Positions 5,363-6,223 of a stretch of 6,223 nt of DNA are shown here, piece after piece. The position numbers were made by a program, and so were the translations under genes. This stretch comes from an uncultured Alphaproteobacteria bacterium (GTDB taxonomy: Bacteria; Pseudomonadota; Alphaproteobacteria; Micropepsales; Micropepsaceae): the NCBI GenBank assembly GCA_937942205.1, contig CALDFO010000602.1, positions 1-6,223 of the forward strand, in the 5' to 3' direction. The stretch's first letter is position 1, and every line of letters starts with the position of its first letter. The notes below the pieces were generated by a model. That model ran no database searches. It was not told the DNA's origin and worked only from the letters and a program-made list of their open reading frames with translations.

Positions 5363-6223
5363 ATGAACGTTAATATGCGCTTTGTGCGACAGCTTTTGTG
5401 CGGTGCGTCAGTGGGCGCGCTCGCGACCGTCATGGTGTCTCATGCGCAGGCGCAGGACAATCAGATCGAGTCGGTGACGGTGACCGCGACCGGCACGAAC
5501 ATCCGCGGTATCGCGCCCGCCGGCACGAACTTGGTCACGGTCGATTCCTCGACCATCAAGGCGACCGGCGCGATCACCACGGACCAGATCCTGGGCCAGA
5601 TTCCGCAGTTGGCGAATACGTTCAATACCAACACCGTCTCGCCGACCGCGGTGAATATCGGCGGCGTGCGGCCGTCCATCCGCTACAATCCCGCCCAGAC
5701 CATTGTGGGCGGCGCGGCGACGCTGGTCCTGTTGGACGGCAACAACATGGTCGGCGTCAGCGGCCTGGCGACGGCGCCGGATGCCGGCTTCATTCCCGCC
5801 GTGGTCCTGGAAAAGGTCGACGTCCTGCCGGATGGCGCTTCATCTGTCTACGGCGCCAACGCGATTACGGGTGTCATCAACTTCGTGACGCGGCAGGATT
5901 ACCAGGGTTTCGAGATGAACAGCTCGTACGGCATGGCCGACGGGTATTCCGCGTTCAATATAAGCGCGCTGGGCGGCACCAACTGGGGCAGTGGCGGCGC
6001 TTATCTGGCCGTCGATCACAAGAGCAACACATACCTCATGGCCCGGGACCGTGATTACACCCGGATGGATCTCACCTCCATCGGCGGCCGGGACTCGCGC
6101 GGCACTCAGTGCGCGCTCGCGAATATCAGCGCGGGCGGGAGGAACTATGCCCTGACCTCCAACACGGTCCCCAATACGCCGGGAGCGCTGGCCGCCAATG
6201 TCACGGGCCCGTATGGCGGGCTG
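5363..6223 (+). CDS. TonB-dependent outer membrane receptor, N-terminal part (3' end outside window)
   Basis: 287 codons are present and the frame stays open at the right edge; full family members usually have 700-1000 residues. GGGGA six bases before the ATG supports this start (a second ATG lies four codons later). Residues 1-30 are a signal peptide ending HAQA|QD. A TonB-box-like segment follows (IESVTVTA, 35-42), then the plug domain: TDQILGQIPQL (73-83), LLDGNNMVG (123-131), and DVLPDGASSVYGAN at 153-166 leading into GVINFVTR (170-177). From about 185 the sequence alternates as beta-barrel strands (NSSYGMADGYSAFNISALGG). The role is energy-dependent uptake of a bulky or scarce ligand across the outer membrane. 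It sits downstream of an exported hydrolase and near exported oxidising and dehydratase-like proteins, so the ligand is plausibly a sugar, oligosaccharide or lactone rather than iron; this is inference. A copy of the locus palindrome lies about 115 bp upstream. Confidence 0.95.
   Translation, partial: MNVNMRFVRQLLCGASVGALATVMVSHAQAQDNQIESVTVTATGTNIRGIAPAGTNLVTVDSSTIKATGAITTDQILGQIPQLANTFNTNTVSPTAVNIGGVRPSIRYNPAQTIVGGAATLVLLDGNNMVGVSGLATAPDAGFIPAVVLEKVDVLPDGASSVYGANAITGVINFVTRQDYQGFEMNSSYGMADGYSAFNISALGGTNWGSGGAYLAVDHKSNTYLMARDRDYTRMDLTSIGGRDSRGTQCALANISAGGRNYALTSNTVPNTPGALAANVTGPYGGL

Noticed and set aside
1..6223. Mobile element, CRISPR, tRNA or rRNA content
   Set aside because: No transposase-like frame, terminal inverted repeats, regularly spaced repeats or recognisable RNA gene sequence was seen; composition looks uniform.

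Overview
The window looks like a chromosomal locus of a high-GC Gram-negative bacterium, most likely an alphaproteobacterium. The evidence is a large-family TonB-dependent receptor, two twin-arginine (Tat)-type leaders, a PQQ/cytochrome c dehydrogenase and strong GC bias at third codon positions. The genus cannot be fixed from the sequence; the style of the receptor and the small secreted protein recalls Rhizomicrobium, Caulobacterales or Sphingomonadales relatives. I see no RNA genes, insertion sequences, CRISPR arrays or phage genes.

Layout. Four genes read leftward. In transcription order they are: a small secreted protein of unknown function (3909-3337); a mandelate racemase/muconate lactonizing (enolase superfamily) protein with a Tat-like leader (3236-1953); a 2OG-Fe(II) oxygenase-like protein of the TIGR02466/PF13759 type (1863-1243); and an exported protein with two c-type hemes fused N-terminally to a PQQ-type beta-propeller (1193 to beyond the left edge). 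Two genes read rightward: a Tat-exported amidohydrolase-2/COG3618 TIM-barrel hydrolase (4215-5186) and the N-terminal third or so of a TonB-dependent receptor (5363 to beyond the right edge).

The most notable signal is a 17-bp interrupted palindrome, CTCTCA-N5-TGAGAG. It occurs three times (3315-3331, 4078-4094 with one mismatch, 5233-5249), each time in non-coding DNA. One copy lies upstream of the leftward operon, one upstream of the hydrolase and one upstream of the receptor. It looks like a shared operator that ties the locus into one regulon. The regulator gene is not in the window.

Working model (inference). The receptor imports a carbohydrate or lactone-type ligand across the outer membrane. 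The PQQ/cytochrome protein oxidises it in the periplasm. The exported COG3618 hydrolase opens a lactone, and the exported acid-sugar-dehydratase-like enolase superfamily protein dehydrates the acid. This would be an extracytoplasmic version of the usually cytosolic non-phosphorylating sugar-acid route (dehydrogenase, lactonase, dehydratase). The substrate is unknown, and an aromatic-derived lactone remains possible.
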